The notes under the pieces were generated by a model. That model saw only the letters and a program-made list of their open reading frames with translations. It did not search any database and was not told where the DNA came from. DNA of 64,000 bases from Hyphomicrobiales bacterium. Lineage in GTDB: Bacteria; Pseudomonadota; Alphaproteobacteria; Rhizobiales; Beijerinckiaceae. Made by a program: the position numbers and the translations under genes. Positions 56,537 through 64,000 of the stretch are shown piece by piece. Where the stretch lies: the NCBI GenBank assembly GCA_026400535.1, contig JAPLOU010000051.1, positions 1-64,000 of the forward strand, given 5' to 3'. Each line of letters starts with the position of its first letter. Positions within the stretch are counted from its first letter, which is position 1.

Positions 56537-57316
56537 ATGGATCTTGGATTGACGGGCCGCACGGCCATTGTTTGCGCATCGAGCCGTGGTCTTGGCCGGG
56601 GAGCAGCCTTCTCGCTGGCGCGGGCGGGGTGCGCCCTGGTGCTGAACGGGCGCGATGCTGCGGTGCTGGACAGAACCGCCGGTGAAATCCGCGCCGCGAC
56701 CGGTGTCAACGTCACCACAGTGGTGGCCGACGTCGGCACGCGCGAGGGGCAGGACGCGCTGATCGCGGCGGCTCCGCAAGCCGACATCCTGATCAACAAC
56801 AATGGCGGACCGCCGCCCAAGGGCTTTCGCGAAATCGACCGCGCCGCCATGCTGGACGGAGTTGTCCAGAACATGGTGACGCCGATCGAACTGATCCAGC
56901 GGGTTGTGGACGGCATGATCGCACGCCGCTTCGGGCGCATCGTCAACATCACTTCGGCGAGCGTGGTGACGCCGATCACGGGCCTTGACCTGTCGTCTGG
57001 CGCGCGCGCGGGCCTGACCTCGTTCCTGGCCGGCGTCTGCCGGGAAGTGGCCCATGCGAATGTCACGATCAACAGTGTTCAGCCCGGCATGTTCGACACC
57101 GACCGGCTGCGCGGCACGACCAAGAAGCAGGCTGACGCGCAGGGCAAGACCGTTGAAGAGATGGCCAAGACCCGCATGTCCACCGTTCCCGCCGGGCGAT
57201 TTGGCACACCGGAAGAGTTCGGCGAGGTCTGCGCCTTCCTGTGCTCGCAGCAGGCGGGCTACATCACGGGGCAGAACATCCTGATCGACGGCGGCTGGTT
57301 CCGCTCGGCGTTCTGA
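56537..57316 (+). CDS. SDR-family oxidoreductase, atypical active site
   Basis: A 259-residue short-chain dehydrogenase/reductase-fold protein. The cofactor motif is ASSRGLGRGAAFSLARAG near the N-terminus, and ILINNNGGPPPKGF is the NNAG-like strand. The serine of NITSAS is present, but the region where YxxxK is expected reads GLDLSSGARAGLTSFLAG, so neither Tyr nor Lys is there. The C-terminus GQNILIDGGWFRSAF is normal. The start at 56537 has GGAG upstream. It may use a different catalytic set or be non-catalytic. Confidence 0.88.
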   Translation: MDLGLTGRTAIVCASSRGLGRGAAFSLARAGCALVLNGRDAAVLDRTAGEIRAATGVNVTTVVADVGTREGQDALIAAAPQADILINNNGGPPPKGFREIDRAAMLDGVVQNMVTPIELIQRVVDGMIARRFGRIVNITSASVVTPITGLDLSSGARAGLTSFLAGVCREVAHANVTINSVQPGMFDTDRLRGTTKKQADAQGKTVEEMAKTRMSTVPAGRFGTPEEFGEVCAFLCSQQAGYITGQNILIDGGWFRSAF

Positions 57317-57321
57317 GAGAG

Positions 57322-58626
57322 TCAGCTTTTCTTTTCGAAATGGCCGCGCCGCACCCTGCGGACGGCCAGGGCGACGCCTATGACGACAAGGGGGAGGGCA
57401 AGGGCGGTCGAGATGACCGGGTCCGGCCCTCCGCCTGCGTCGTTCCACGCCTTGAACAGATAGCCCAGCAAGCCGAGCACATAGTAGCTCACGGCAGCGA
57501 CCGACAGGCCTTCCACCGTTTGCTGCAGGCGCAGTTGCACTTGCGCGCGCTCGTTCATGGCGCGCAGCAACTCCTGGTTCTGGCTTTCAAGGTCGATGTC
57601 GACACGGGTGCGCAGCAACTGGGCGGCTCGGGCGAGCTTGCGGGACAGGTTGGCCTGCCGCTCCTCGGTGGAGACGCAGGTGCGGATCGCCGGGGCCAGC
57701 CGGCGCGACAGGAAACCTGATAGCGTGGTCTGCCCGGGCACGGCCCGCTCTCCGATGGCATCGAGCCGGAGTCGGACAAGTTCGTCATAGGCCCGCGTCG
57801 CGCCGAAGCGGAACAGGGATGCTGCCGCGCCGCCTTCCAACTCCCCCGCCAATTCGGTCAGGCGCGACAGGAGCTTGCGGTTCGCCTCGAACCCTTCGGT
57901 CGCCTGCATCTGCTGCATCAGCCAGGGCAATTGCAGCTCGATCTTGCGGATCGAAGGCGACAGCGCCTGTGCCTCCGGCAGGCCCAACAGGGCAAAGGTG
58001 CGGTAGGTCTCGATTTCGAGCGCGCGTTGCACCAGAGCGCCTGCCTTTGCCGTAGTCAGCCCTTCATCGATGATCAGGAGCTTCACATAGCCGTCTGGAT
58101 CTGCGCGAAAATCGGTTGCCAGCGTCGCGGCGTTGTCCTCCACCCGCGAGGCAGCCAGACTGGGAACCCCGAAAATTGTCTCCAGGCTGTCGGCCACCTT
58201 GGCTGCCTTCAGCAGGTGCAGGTCAATCTGCACCATGGTCGGGCCGGGCTGGGGGAGCTGGTTCATGAGCCGCGCGAAATCGCGGGCGGCTGGCCTGAAG
58301 GGCTGGTCATCCGCCCCTGCTGTTGCGTCAAATTCCCAGCTGTAGGTGCAAAACTCGCTGTGCCGTTCAAAGCGCAGGATCGCGCCCTGCACATTCACCC
58401 GATGATGGCGCGCATTCGCAGCTGGCGCCGGCAGGCTGCGCTGCGAACAGAAGGCCGCGAGCGCATCCACCGCCGAGGCGGCCTGGCCAGCATCGGTCGT
58501 ATAGGCGAAGTGAAGCACGCGGCGCGGCGTGTCCATCGTGGCGAAGGGCCGCGCATGCAATTCACCGAGCAGCGCGGCGCGCGCCGGGTGGTCGCCGTAA
58601 ACGGGTACTGCCGCCGAACCTGTCAT
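57322..58626 (-). CDS. DUF3422 family membrane protein
   Basis: A 434-residue protein. The N-terminal start (HPARAALLGELHARPFATMD) and the central helical part (RVDIDLESQNQELLRAMNER) are DUF3422 features. Two hydrophobic segments lie at the C-terminus (GLSVAAVSYYVLGLLGYLFK and STALALPLVVIGVALAVRRV), so a large cytoplasmic part is membrane-anchored. Function is not known. It is convergent with the SDR gene, five bases apart. Confidence 0.86.
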   Translation of the reverse strand: MTGSAAVPVYGDHPARAALLGELHARPFATMDTPRRVLHFAYTTDAGQAASAVDALAAFCSQRSLPAPAANARHHRVNVQGAILRFERHSEFCTYSWEFDATAGADDQPFRPAARDFARLMNQLPQPGPTMVQIDLHLLKAAKVADSLETIFGVPSLAASRVEDNAATLATDFRADPDGYVKLLIIDEGLTTAKAGALVQRALEIETYRTFALLGLPEAQALSPSIRKIELQLPWLMQQMQATEGFEANRKLLSRLTELAGELEGGAAASLFRFGATRAYDELVRLRLDAIGERAVPGQTTLSGFLSRRLAPAIRTCVSTEERQANLSRKLARAAQLLRTRVDIDLESQNQELLRAMNERAQVQLRLQQTVEGLSVAAVSYYVLGLLGYLFKAWNDAGGGPDPVISTALALPLVVIGVALAVRRVRRGHFEKKS

Positions 58627-58701
58627 TCCCTGTCCCCGCAAAAGCGTCTTAAGCCTGCCGGATACCTACGCAGTCCGCACTCCTTCAGATTGTCGGGCCG
58701 G

Positions 58702-59850
58702 TCACATCCGCTCAGGCATGATCAGGATATCGCGGCCCACATCGGCAAGGTTGCGGCGGCCGCAGAAGGCCATGGTGAGGTCGAGCTCCTTGTGGATGAT
58801 CTGGAGCGCCTTGGTGACGCCGTCACCACCCATCGCGCCGAGGCCGTAGAGAAAGGCGCGGCCGATGTACGTACCCTTCGCCCCAAGCGCGATGGCCTTC
58901 AGTACATCCTGCCCTGAGCGGATGCCGCCGTCGAAATGCACCTCGATCCTGTCGCCGACCTTGTCGAGGATCGGCTGAAGGGCGGCAATCGACGACATCG
59001 CGCCATCAAGCTGTCGGCCGCCATGGTTCGAGACGATGATCGCGTCGCAGCCCATCTTGACGGCGATCTCTGCATCTTCGGGGTCAAGGATGCCCTTGAC
59101 GATCAGCTTGCCACCCCACATCTGCTTGATGCGCTCGATATCGGCCCAGGACAGGCGCGGATCGAACTGCTCCGCCGTCCAACTCGACAGCGAGCTCATG
59201 TTTGAGACTCCCTTGGCATGCCCGACAATGTTGCGGAAGGTGCGCCGCTGCGTTCCGAGCATGCCCATGCACCAGCGCGGTTTGGTGGCCAGGTTGATCA
59301 TGTTGGCAATGGTCGGCTTGGGCGGGGCCGACAGACCGTTCTTGATGTCCTTGTGACGCTGGCCCAGAATCTGCAGATCAACGGTCACCACCAGTGCCGA
59401 GCAGCCGACGGCCTTGGCCCTTTCGATCAGGTTCTTTGTGAAATCCCAGTCGCGCATCACATAGAGCTGAAACCAGAACGGCTTCTTGGTTTCCCCAGCC
59501 ACATCTTCGATCGAGCAGATGCTCATGGTCGAGAGCGTGAACGGTACCCCGAAGGCCTCGCACGCCTTGGCCGCCAGAATCTCGCCGTCGGCGTGCTGCA
59601 TGCCGGTCAAGCCGGTTGGTGCGCAGGCCACCGGCATCGTGACCGTCTCGCCGATCATGGTCGTGGCGGTGGAACGCCCTTCCATGTTGATCGCCACGCG
59701 CTGGCGCAGCCTTATCTTCTCGAAATCGGTGGTGTTGGCGCGGTAGGTGCTCTCCGTCCACGAGCCTGAATCGGCGTAGTCGTAGAACATGCGCGGCACG
59801 CGCGACTTGGCAAGGATGCGAAGGTCTTCGATGCAGGTGATGGTGGGCAT
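58702..59850 (-). CDS. FMN-dependent alpha-hydroxyacid dehydrogenase (LldD-like)
   Basis: A 382-residue TIM-barrel flavoprotein. It begins ITCIEDLRILAKSRVPRMFY and then DYADSGSWTEST. The catalytic histidine is in IIVSNHGGRQLDGAMSS and the phosphate-binding region in VHFDGGIRSGQDVLKAIALG. This is the L-lactate/glycolate/mandelate family, and the length favours L-lactate dehydrogenase. With GlcF and the YdiJ-like gene in the same window, several hydroxyacid-oxidising enzymes are present. The exact substrate is not fixed by sequence. Confidence 0.9.
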   Translation of the reverse strand: MPTITCIEDLRILAKSRVPRMFYDYADSGSWTESTYRANTTDFEKIRLRQRVAINMEGRSTATTMIGETVTMPVACAPTGLTGMQHADGEILAAKACEAFGVPFTLSTMSICSIEDVAGETKKPFWFQLYVMRDWDFTKNLIERAKAVGCSALVVTVDLQILGQRHKDIKNGLSAPPKPTIANMINLATKPRWCMGMLGTQRRTFRNIVGHAKGVSNMSSLSSWTAEQFDPRLSWADIERIKQMWGGKLIVKGILDPEDAEIAVKMGCDAIIVSNHGGRQLDGAMSSIAALQPILDKVGDRIEVHFDGGIRSGQDVLKAIALGAKGTYIGRAFLYGLGAMGGDGVTKALQIIHKELDLTMAFCGRRNLADVGRDILIMPERM

Positions 59851-59935
59851 GGGAACGGTCCGTGCGAGGAAATCGTCAGGTCAGCGAGCGATGTCGCGGG
59901 GCATGATGCGGTCGAGGGTGTTGTGGGCTGGAACC

Positions 59936-60012
59936 CATCCTTCGACAGGCTCAGGATGAGGATTGTGGCGTTGCAACATCTACGATCCTCCTCCTGAGAC
60001 TGTCGAGGGATG
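59936..60012. repeat. REP-like inverted repeat (27-bp arms)
   Basis: The arms are 59936-59962 and 59986-60012 (24 of 27 matching) around a 23-bp loop. One arm reads CATCCTTCGACAGGCTCAGG. It lies between the regulator and the hydroxyacid dehydrogenase, on the downstream side of the regulator. This motif recurs in many alphaproteobacterial genomes as a REP element. It could also end transcription of the regulator gene. Confidence 0.75.
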
Positions 60013-60029
60013 GCATCCAGACTGTGTCT

Positions 60030-60758
60030 TCACTCCATCACGGCAGCCTTGAGAATGCATACCATGCTCGCTTCGCCCGGCTGGTTGCCGATGCAGCGCA
60101 CGGTATGGGGGCGGTCGCAGCGGTAACGCAGGGTCTCGCCGGCCCTGGCGCGCTGCGTCACGCCTGAGACCTCGACTTCGAACTCGCCGGATGAGACCGA
60201 CAGGCACTCGACCGATCCGCGCTGGTGGCCTTCTGATTCAAGCTGACCGCCCGGTTCGGATGTGACGGCATACCATTGCAGCCATTCCACCGTCTTGATC
60301 CAGCCGACGATGGCCAGCCGCATCTTGCCGTCTTCCGACACGAGGATAGGGGTGTCCGCCTTGGTCGATTTCTCGATGAAGGCCTCTTCCTCCGCATCCG
60401 ACAGGACGCGCTCGATGGAGACATCGAGCGCCTGCGATAGCCGCCAGATCGTTGCGAGCGTCGGGTTTGTTTCGTTGCGCTCGATCTGGCTGATGATGGA
60501 TTTGGCAACACCGGATTGTTCGGCCAACTCGGAGAGCGACAGGTTGTAGGCCTTGCGCAGCCGCTGGATGGTCTTTCCCAGATTGCCCGAGATGATCTGC
60601 GCGCCGCTTTCCAGCTCCCGCGGCTTGTCCTTGATCTCGATGCCCATGTCGCCCGATCCGCTGCCTGCCGGCTTGTCCGGCAAAGCGGACAATTGTTTGT
60701 AATTCCGGACTGGACCATGCATGGCTTGGGTCACCGGCGCAAGGGTGGCCTGCCGCAT
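60030..60758 (-). CDS. XRE-cupin transcriptional regulator
   Basis: A protein of up to 242 residues. The helix-turn-helix is at about 58-115 (TIQRLRKAYNLSLSELAEQS, GVAKSIISQIERNETNPTLA), followed by a cupin sensor domain (SEPGGQLESEGHQRGSVECL, ETLRYRCDRPHTVRCIGNQP). The ATG at 60758 is six bases past the MFS stop; an ATG at 60647 (MGIEIKDK) is also possible. Such regulators bind small molecules and often control an adjacent transporter, here the MFS and EamA genes or the hydroxyacid dehydrogenase downstream. Confidence 0.88.
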   Translation of the reverse strand: MRQATLAPVTQAMHGPVRNYKQLSALPDKPAGSGSGDMGIEIKDKPRELESGAQIISGNLGKTIQRLRKAYNLSLSELAEQSGVAKSIISQIERNETNPTLATIWRLSQALDVSIERVLSDAEEEAFIEKSTKADTPILVSEDGKMRLAIVGWIKTVEWLQWYAVTSEPGGQLESEGHQRGSVECLSVSSGEFEVEVSGVTQRARAGETLRYRCDRPHTVRCIGNQPGEASMVCILKAAVME

Positions 60759-60764
60759 TTCGGA

Positions 60765-61988
60765 TCAGATGGGGCGCCGACTGACCAGAAGGCCGAGGGC
60801 GATCATGCCGCCCAGTGCCACAAGACCGCAGGCCGCCATGACACCGAGCGCAACGCCCGCCCCGGCCAGGTCGATGAGCACCGCGAACGCCATGGGCGCA
60901 AGGGATTTTGCCGCGAGGGTCGGCATGGCGATCGCGCCAAGCGTGCGGCCGTAGTTTTCGCGTCCGAGCAGGCCCAGCACGATCACGCCGCGGGCAATCG
61001 TGACGAGGCCGTTGGAAATGCCGTAAAGCACGGCAAAGGCGACCATGCCCGCCAGCGTCGCGCCGGCCACTGCCAGCGCCGCGAAGGCAAAAGGCAGGGT
61101 GCCCGTCGCGACATAGCCCAGTCGCATCACGGGGTAGGTCCCGCCGAGGGCCAGTTCGATCAGCCGCCCTGCCGACTGCGAAGGGCCGATCAGGGTGGCG
61201 ACGCTGACGGCCTGAGCCTCGCTCAGCCCCAGCGCCGCAAGCAGGGTGGTGATGTGAACGGACATGCCGTTGCTGACCAACCCATGCGCCATGAAGACGA
61301 GCGCCAGCAGCGCGACGATCTTGCCACGCAGGACCGGATCGGAGGAGCCGTGCTGGTCGGCGGTCCTCTCTGGAACGCCTGACGGGGTGAGGGCTGCCTT
61401 TTCGCCGCTGATGCCGCCAAGGTGGAGCGCGGCGCAGACGACACCGTTCAGGGCGGCATAGACAAGGCAAAGGCCGCGCCAGTCCATGAATGACAACAGC
61501 CACAGACCAAGGGGCCAGAACACAGTGGAGGCCAACCCGCCGCCAAGGGTGAGCAGGGTGATGGCGGTGCGCGCCTTCTGACCAGCAATGCGGGCCAGCG
61601 AGGCGAAGGCCGGATCGTAAAGGCTCCCGGCCATGCCGAGCCCGATGATGGCATAGGCGAGATAAAGCATGACAGGGTTGGCTGCATAGGCCAGCATGGC
61701 ATAGCCAACGCCGCCGACCACAGAGCCGATGGCCATGACATGGCGGCCGCCGGAGCGATCAATCAGCCCGCCGATGCGCGGGGCGATCAGCCCCGAGGTC
61801 AGCATGGCGAGGGAGAAGGCCCCGAAGATGAGCGTCTTGCTCCAGCCCGTCTCGGCCATGATGCGAGGGCCGATCAGCGTGACGCCGTAGAACAGCGTGC
61901 CCCAGGCGATGATCATTGTCACCGACAGCACGGCCAGCGTTCGCTTGGCGCCAGCCGGCCAGTTTCTGAACGAGAACCCTTCCGTCAT
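60765..61988 (-). CDS. MFS transporter
   Basis: A 407-residue, twelve-helix major facilitator (TMIIAWGTLFYGVTLIGPRI, SLAMLTSGLIAPRIGGLIDR, GSVVGGVGYAMLAYAANPVM). The layout resembles the oxalate/formate and monocarboxylate branch. It overlaps the EamA gene by four bases and lies just before the cupin regulator, so it is the middle gene of a three-gene operon. A carboxylate substrate would fit the nearby hydroxyacid enzymes, but that is inference. Confidence 0.87.
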   Translation of the reverse strand: MTEGFSFRNWPAGAKRTLAVLSVTMIIAWGTLFYGVTLIGPRIMAETGWSKTLIFGAFSLAMLTSGLIAPRIGGLIDRSGGRHVMAIGSVVGGVGYAMLAYAANPVMLYLAYAIIGLGMAGSLYDPAFASLARIAGQKARTAITLLTLGGGLASTVFWPLGLWLLSFMDWRGLCLVYAALNGVVCAALHLGGISGEKAALTPSGVPERTADQHGSSDPVLRGKIVALLALVFMAHGLVSNGMSVHITTLLAALGLSEAQAVSVATLIGPSQSAGRLIELALGGTYPVMRLGYVATGTLPFAFAALAVAGATLAGMVAFAVLYGISNGLVTIARGVIVLGLLGRENYGRTLGAIAMPTLAAKSLAPMAFAVLIDLAGAGVALGVMAACGLVALGGMIALGLLVSRRPI

Positions 61989-62917
61989 TTTGACAGGGTC
62001 GGCGCCGCTTCGCGGACTTTGGCTTTGAGCAGGCCGAGTTGCTGTTCGCGGAACAGTACGAAGAGGCCTGCGGCGATGACGATGCCGGCGCCGAAAAGAA
62101 CGATCCTTGCGGGGAAGTCGCCGAACACGAACCAGCCCAGCGCCACGGCCCAGATCATCTGTGTATACTCGAACGGTGCGATCAGCGAGGCGTCGGCGTA
62201 GCGGTAACTCTGGGTCATCATGATTTGCCCGATTCCGCCGAGGATGCCGATCGCGATCAGCGCTCCCCAGTCGAGCAGCGTCTGCGGCATGGCCCAGCCC
62301 AGCAGGATCGTGGTGAGGCCGAGAAGCGCCGTCAGCATCATGAAATAGAATACGATGGCGCCCGTGGTCTCGGTTTCGGTCAGTTTGCGGACCTCAATCG
62401 TGGCCGCCGCGGAACAAAGGGCGCCGGACAGCGCGAACATGGCCCCGATCGCGGGCCCGCCTTGCGTCATCTCGGCAAGCCGGGACGGGGACAGGTGCGG
62501 CGAGAGCATCAGTGCCACCCCGATGATGCCGATGGCAACAGCGGACCAACGGTAGATGCGCACCGTCTCGCCAAGCACCAGTGCCGCCAGCACGACCACG
62601 AGCAGGGGCGTGGCGTAGCTGATCGCCACGGCATCAGGCAGCGGGATATAGCTCAGGGCGGCAAAGCCGCAGAACATGCCGGTCGAACCGATGATGCCGC
62701 GCTTGAGGTGGTTCAGCGGGCGCTTCGTGGTGATGGCGTCCGACAGATTGCGCAGATAGGCGAGCCAGATCAGCAATGGGATAAGCGCCATGGAGGAGCG
62801 GAAGAACACCAGTTGCCCGATCGGGTAGCTCACGCTCATAGCCTTGATCAAGGCCGACATGCAGGTGAATGCAAGGCCGGAGATCAGCTTCAGGGAGATG
62901 CCGTAGAGTGGCGACAA
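61985..62917 (-). CDS. EamA/DMT-superfamily transporter
   Basis: A 310-residue ten-helix transporter (ISLKLISGLAFTCMSALIKA, then FFRSSMALIPLLIWLAYLRN). Its stop overlaps the start of the MFS gene (ATGA). It is the first gene of the operon EamA-MFS-cupin regulator. Substrate is unknown. It is the third EamA gene in the window and not a close copy of the other two. Confidence 0.87.
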   Translation of the reverse strand: MSPLYGISLKLISGLAFTCMSALIKAMSVSYPIGQLVFFRSSMALIPLLIWLAYLRNLSDAITTKRPLNHLKRGIIGSTGMFCGFAALSYIPLPDAVAISYATPLLVVVLAALVLGETVRIYRWSAVAIGIIGVALMLSPHLSPSRLAEMTQGGPAIGAMFALSGALCSAAATIEVRKLTETETTGAIVFYFMMLTALLGLTTILLGWAMPQTLLDWGALIAIGILGGIGQIMMTQSYRYADASLIAPFEYTQMIWAVALGWFVFGDFPARIVLFGAGIVIAAGLFVLFREQQLGLLKAKVREAAPTLSK

Positions 62918-62958
62918 GGGACCGTGACCAGCGTGAGGGACTGTCTTAGACCACGAGA

Positions 62959-63012
62959 CCGCCCGGCAGGAAAGCCGCGGCCATGCAAGGCGCGCATGCG
63001 CCAGCCGGGCGG
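62959..63012 (-). terminator. Stem-loop downstream of glcF
   Basis: CCGCCCGGC (62959-62967) pairs perfectly with GCCGGGCGG (63004-63012), and a second small hairpin (GGCGC/GCGCC) lies inside. It starts 11 bases past the glcF stop. There is no strong T-run, so it may be a weak terminator or a processing element. Confidence 0.4.
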
Positions 63013-63022
63013 AACCGGCTTC

Positions 63023-64000
63023 CTACTCGGCCGCGAGCCGTATGTTGCGCCGCGCGACGGGGCCGGTCACCGGAACGTCGGCAAAGCCGGCCTCCTCCAA
63101 GACGCTCGGCATCGGCCCGCCCGTGGCCCAGTCGATCAGCTCCGCCGTGTGCACCACCGGGACCGCGTGGCCACCATCGGCAAAGCCCTTGCCGATCTGG
63201 GTCATGCAGCCGATGTTGCCGGTGGCGACGATGTCAGGCCGCGTCTGCAGGATGTTGCCGACCTTGCGCTCGCGCAATTGCCCGGCGATCTCGGGCTGGA
63301 GGATGTTGTAAACCCCCGCCGAGCCGCAGCAGATGTGGCCTTCAGGCACTTCCCTGACCTTGAAGCCGGTGCCGGTCAGCAGCTTCTTCGGGCCGTCCTT
63401 CAGTTTCTGGCCATGCTGCATCGAGCAGGCGGAGTGGTAGGCGACCGTCAGGCCGATCGCCCGAACCGGTTTCAGCTCTAGGGTTTCGAGGAATTCGCTG
63501 ATGTCCATCGCCAGCGATGAGACCCGTGCCGCCTTCCCGGCATAGGCGTCGTCGTCACGCAGCATGAAGCCGTAATCCTTGATCGTCGTGCCGCAGCCCG
63601 AGGCGGTGATGATGATCGCGTCGAGGCCTTCGCCTTCGATTTCAGCCATCCACGCGTCGATGTTGCGTTTCGCCGCAATATGGCCGGCGTGCTCCTGGCC
63701 CATGTGGTGGACCAGCGCGCCGCAACAGCCTTCGCCCTTGGGCAGGACGACCTCGACATCATGCCGGTTCAGAAGCCGGATGGCGGCGTCGTTGATCATC
63801 GGGTTGAGCACGGGCTGGGCGCAACCCGTGAGCATCGCGACCCGCTTCCGCCGCATTTTGACCGGGAAGGAGCGCCCGGGAACGGCGGCTGAGCGCGGCG
63901 GCACCTGCGCTGGGGCGAGCTGCAACAGTGAACCAAGTCGCGGACCAAAAGCTGGAATCAGGCCGAGCAAGCCCTTGAAAGGTCTGGCGATCATCGCGCC
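63023..64000 (-). CDS. glcF: Glycolate oxidase iron-sulfur subunit, C-terminal part (cut by window edge)
   Basis: The open frame runs to the last base of the window, so the N-terminal ferredoxin domain with its CxxC motifs is missing. The visible 325 residues hold the paired CCG domains: MLTGCAQPVLNPMIND, GEGCCGALVHHMGQEHAGH, ASGCGTTIKDYGFML and CCGSAGVYNILQP. GlcF carries electrons from the GlcD/GlcE flavoproteins during oxidation of glycolate to glyoxylate. GlcD and GlcE would lie outside the window. A lactate-utilisation Fe-S subunit is a less likely reading. Confidence 0.92.
   Translation of the reverse strand, partial: GAMIARPFKGLLGLIPAFGPRLGSLLQLAPAQVPPRSAAVPGRSFPVKMRRKRVAMLTGCAQPVLNPMINDAAIRLLNRHDVEVVLPKGEGCCGALVHHMGQEHAGHIAAKRNIDAWMAEIEGEGLDAIIITASGCGTTIKDYGFMLRDDDAYAGKAARVSSLAMDISEFLETLELKPVRAIGLTVAYHSACSMQHGQKLKDGPKKLLTGTGFKVREVPEGHICCGSAGVYNILQPEIAGQLRERKVGNILQTRPDIVATGNIGCMTQIGKGFADGGHAVPVVHTAELIDWATGGPMPSVLEEAGFADVPVTGPVARRNIRLAAE

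Overview
The window looks like a chromosomal segment of a high-G+C alphaproteobacterium, most likely a Hyphomicrobiales (Rhizobiales) member. The evidence is a GPR/RgsE-like giant polar-growth protein, alphaproteobacterial-type pyridoxal and purine-catabolism genes, an Mla-type lipid ABC operon with an auxiliary lipoprotein, and many solute transporters. Most of it is ordinary metabolic chromosome. Decayed genes cluster at about 9-14 kb and 30.6-31.6 kb.

Layout. 0-4 kb (minus strand): a branched-chain-amino-acid-type ABC substrate-binding protein, a divergent Fe-ADH-family protein, an AraC regulator and the start of a LivH-type permease, which is cut by the window edge. 4.3-7 kb (plus): a MoxR ATPase broken by a 10-bp tandem duplication, a DUF2201/VWA-type protein with an HExxH motif, and an LCCL-domain protein, in an overlapping operon. 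7.2-9 kb: pdxA-pdxJ. 9-14.4 kb: a decayed island with remnants of a 2-hydroxyacid dehydrogenase, an HD-domain protein, an ISAs1-family IS (inverted repeats and imperfect target duplication still visible) and an IS256-family transposase. Intact BLUF, DUF4337 and tspO genes lie among them, and the island ends near a tRNA-Lys(CTT). 14.5-18.4 kb: two EamA transporters in convergent orientation, then leuA with a long structured leader.

18.4-27 kb (minus): one apparent operon of a YdiJ-like FAD/Fe-S dehydrogenase, a fused DppD-DppF ATPase, a family-5 substrate-binding protein and two permeases. Divergent from it are a serine-glyoxylate-type aminotransferase and a GntR regulator. 29-35.5 kb: purine/urate catabolism. 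An 8-oxoguanine-deaminase-like amidohydrolase, a PuuE-UraD fusion, UraH and the membrane cytochrome-type urate hydroxylase PuuD together give a route from 8-oxoguanine or urate to allantoate. A VapBC-type toxin-antitoxin pair sits inside it. 35.5-45.4 kb: a secreted protein frameshifted at a G8 run, a YfhO-like membrane protein, a GlcG-like protein, BON-LysM and rhodanese proteins, an orphan molybdenum hydroxylase large subunit, two c-type cytochromes, a 2Fe-2S ferredoxin and an Hpt protein.

45.5-50 kb: a 1480-residue GPR-like protein whose core can be cut without gaps into 33 consecutive 22-residue units. 50-55.2 kb (minus): an MFS gene, then mlaE-mlaF-mlaD and the auxiliary lipoprotein gene, overlapping or closely spaced. 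55-64 kb: a CheZ-like protein, an SDR lacking the usual YxxxK, a DUF3422 protein, an FMN-dependent 2-hydroxyacid dehydrogenase, a REP-like inverted repeat, an XRE-cupin regulator, MFS and EamA transporters, and GlcF cut by the window edge.

I saw no CRISPR array, phage, conjugation module or rRNA. The most unusual items are the 33-unit repeat protein, the mutually exclusive hairpins upstream of leuA, the MoxR/VWA/LCCL operon with its duplication, and the dense set of readable pseudogenes.
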